Below, piece after piece: positions 16,319 to 16,648 of a DNA stretch of 16,648 nucleotides. Position 1 is the first letter of the stretch. Every line of letters begins with the position of its first letter. Made by a program: the position numbers and the translations under genes. The DNA is taken from positions 1 to 16,648 of the forward strand of contig JWZX01000594.1 in the NCBI GenBank assembly GCA_001275005.1, read 5' to 3'. Source of the DNA: Chrysochromulina tobinii (lineage: Eukaryota > Haptophyta > Prymnesiales > Chrysochromulinaceae). The notes under the pieces are model-generated. The model searched no databases. It saw nothing but the letters and a program-made list of their open reading frames with translations, and had not been told where the DNA came from.

Positions 16319-16648
16319 GTGCGCGCCATGGCCTGTCGCCGCGCGCGCTGCCCCGCACTCGGCCGCGCCCCGCACCTCCGTTTTCGAGGAAACACGGGAT
16401 ATGCTGATTGCTCGGGTTCCATGCATTTCCATGTCGCGCCCATTGGCCTGTGGCTCTTTTAGAGGGTCCCCGACCACGCCCTGTTGGCCCCGGCTTGTGC
16501 CGAGTTGTGCCGTTGGGGCACGATCACCATGGTTTTGAGCGTTTAGCGCACACCTTTCCTGGCTCCTGATCGTGGCCTGGCGGCGCATGGGCGAGCGTGG
16601 GCGCTCCTTTGGCGGCGGCGCGTGCTTCCCTGGTCCCTGCTCACCCAT
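16319..16648 (+). other. Probable intron or non-coding DNA to the right edge
   Basis: This stretch follows the proposed donor at 16319. It lacks the codon bias of the preceding exon and shows no domain in any frame. Acceptor-like sites TTTTAG (about 16457-16462) and GTTTAG (about 16541-16546) are present, but neither opens a convincing exon before the edge. Confidence 0.35.

Noticed and set aside
1-16648. CRISPR arrays, bacterial operons, phage or insertion-sequence genes
   Set aside because: No spaced direct repeats, no transposase or integrase frames, and spliced eukaryotic genes are present.

Overview
The window is nuclear DNA of a GC-rich, gene-dense eukaryote. The evidence is a three-exon CAND1 gene with two short GT-AG introns, long secreted EGF-repeat coding sequence, an ABHD-type hydrolase and a CaaX-ended EF-hand protein. 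Composition, small introns with GTGCG donors, third-position G/C bias and closely spaced divergent genes fit a unicellular alga such as a haptophyte or pelagophyte. That placement is inference; no rRNA, plastid or other marker gene is present to fix it.

Layout, left to right. (1) 2-3271 (+): 3' part of a large EGF-repeat protein, open at the left edge. (2) 3495-4289 (+): unrecognised hydrophobic protein of weaker coding character. (3) 4290-5050: no gene seen. (4) 9084-5051 (-): complete CAND1, the cullin-RING ligase exchange factor, 1240 residues after joining three exons. (5) 9247-9744 (+): small secreted Cys-rich, N-glycosylation-prone protein, divergent from CAND1 with 162 bp between start codons. 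(6) 11195-10098 (-): LPCAT/PlsC-type lysophospholipid acyltransferase. (7) 12943-11396 (-): ABHD1/3 (YheT-type) alpha/beta hydrolase. (8) 13148-14899 (+): zinc-binding, RING-like protein with a C-terminal UBA-like domain. (9) 14900-15586: no gene seen. (10) 15967-15587 (-): two-EF-hand protein ending in a CaaX box. (11) 16198-16318 (+): probable first exon of an N-myristoylated protein that leaves the window.

The genes fall into divergent pairs with short shared upstream regions (CAND1/secreted protein, ABHD/RING-UBA, EF-hand/myristoylated protein) and convergent 3' flanks. Two functional threads can be suggested but not proved: ubiquitin pathway (CAND1 and the RING-UBA protein) and membrane lipid remodelling (acyltransferase next to hydrolase). 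The most interesting items are the prenylated two-EF-hand protein facing a myristoylation-signal protein across an inverted-repeat-bounded 114-bp element with GT/AG ends on both strands, the unusual zinc/UBA protein with two fresh in-frame tandem repeats, and the uncharacterised secreted Cys-rich protein.
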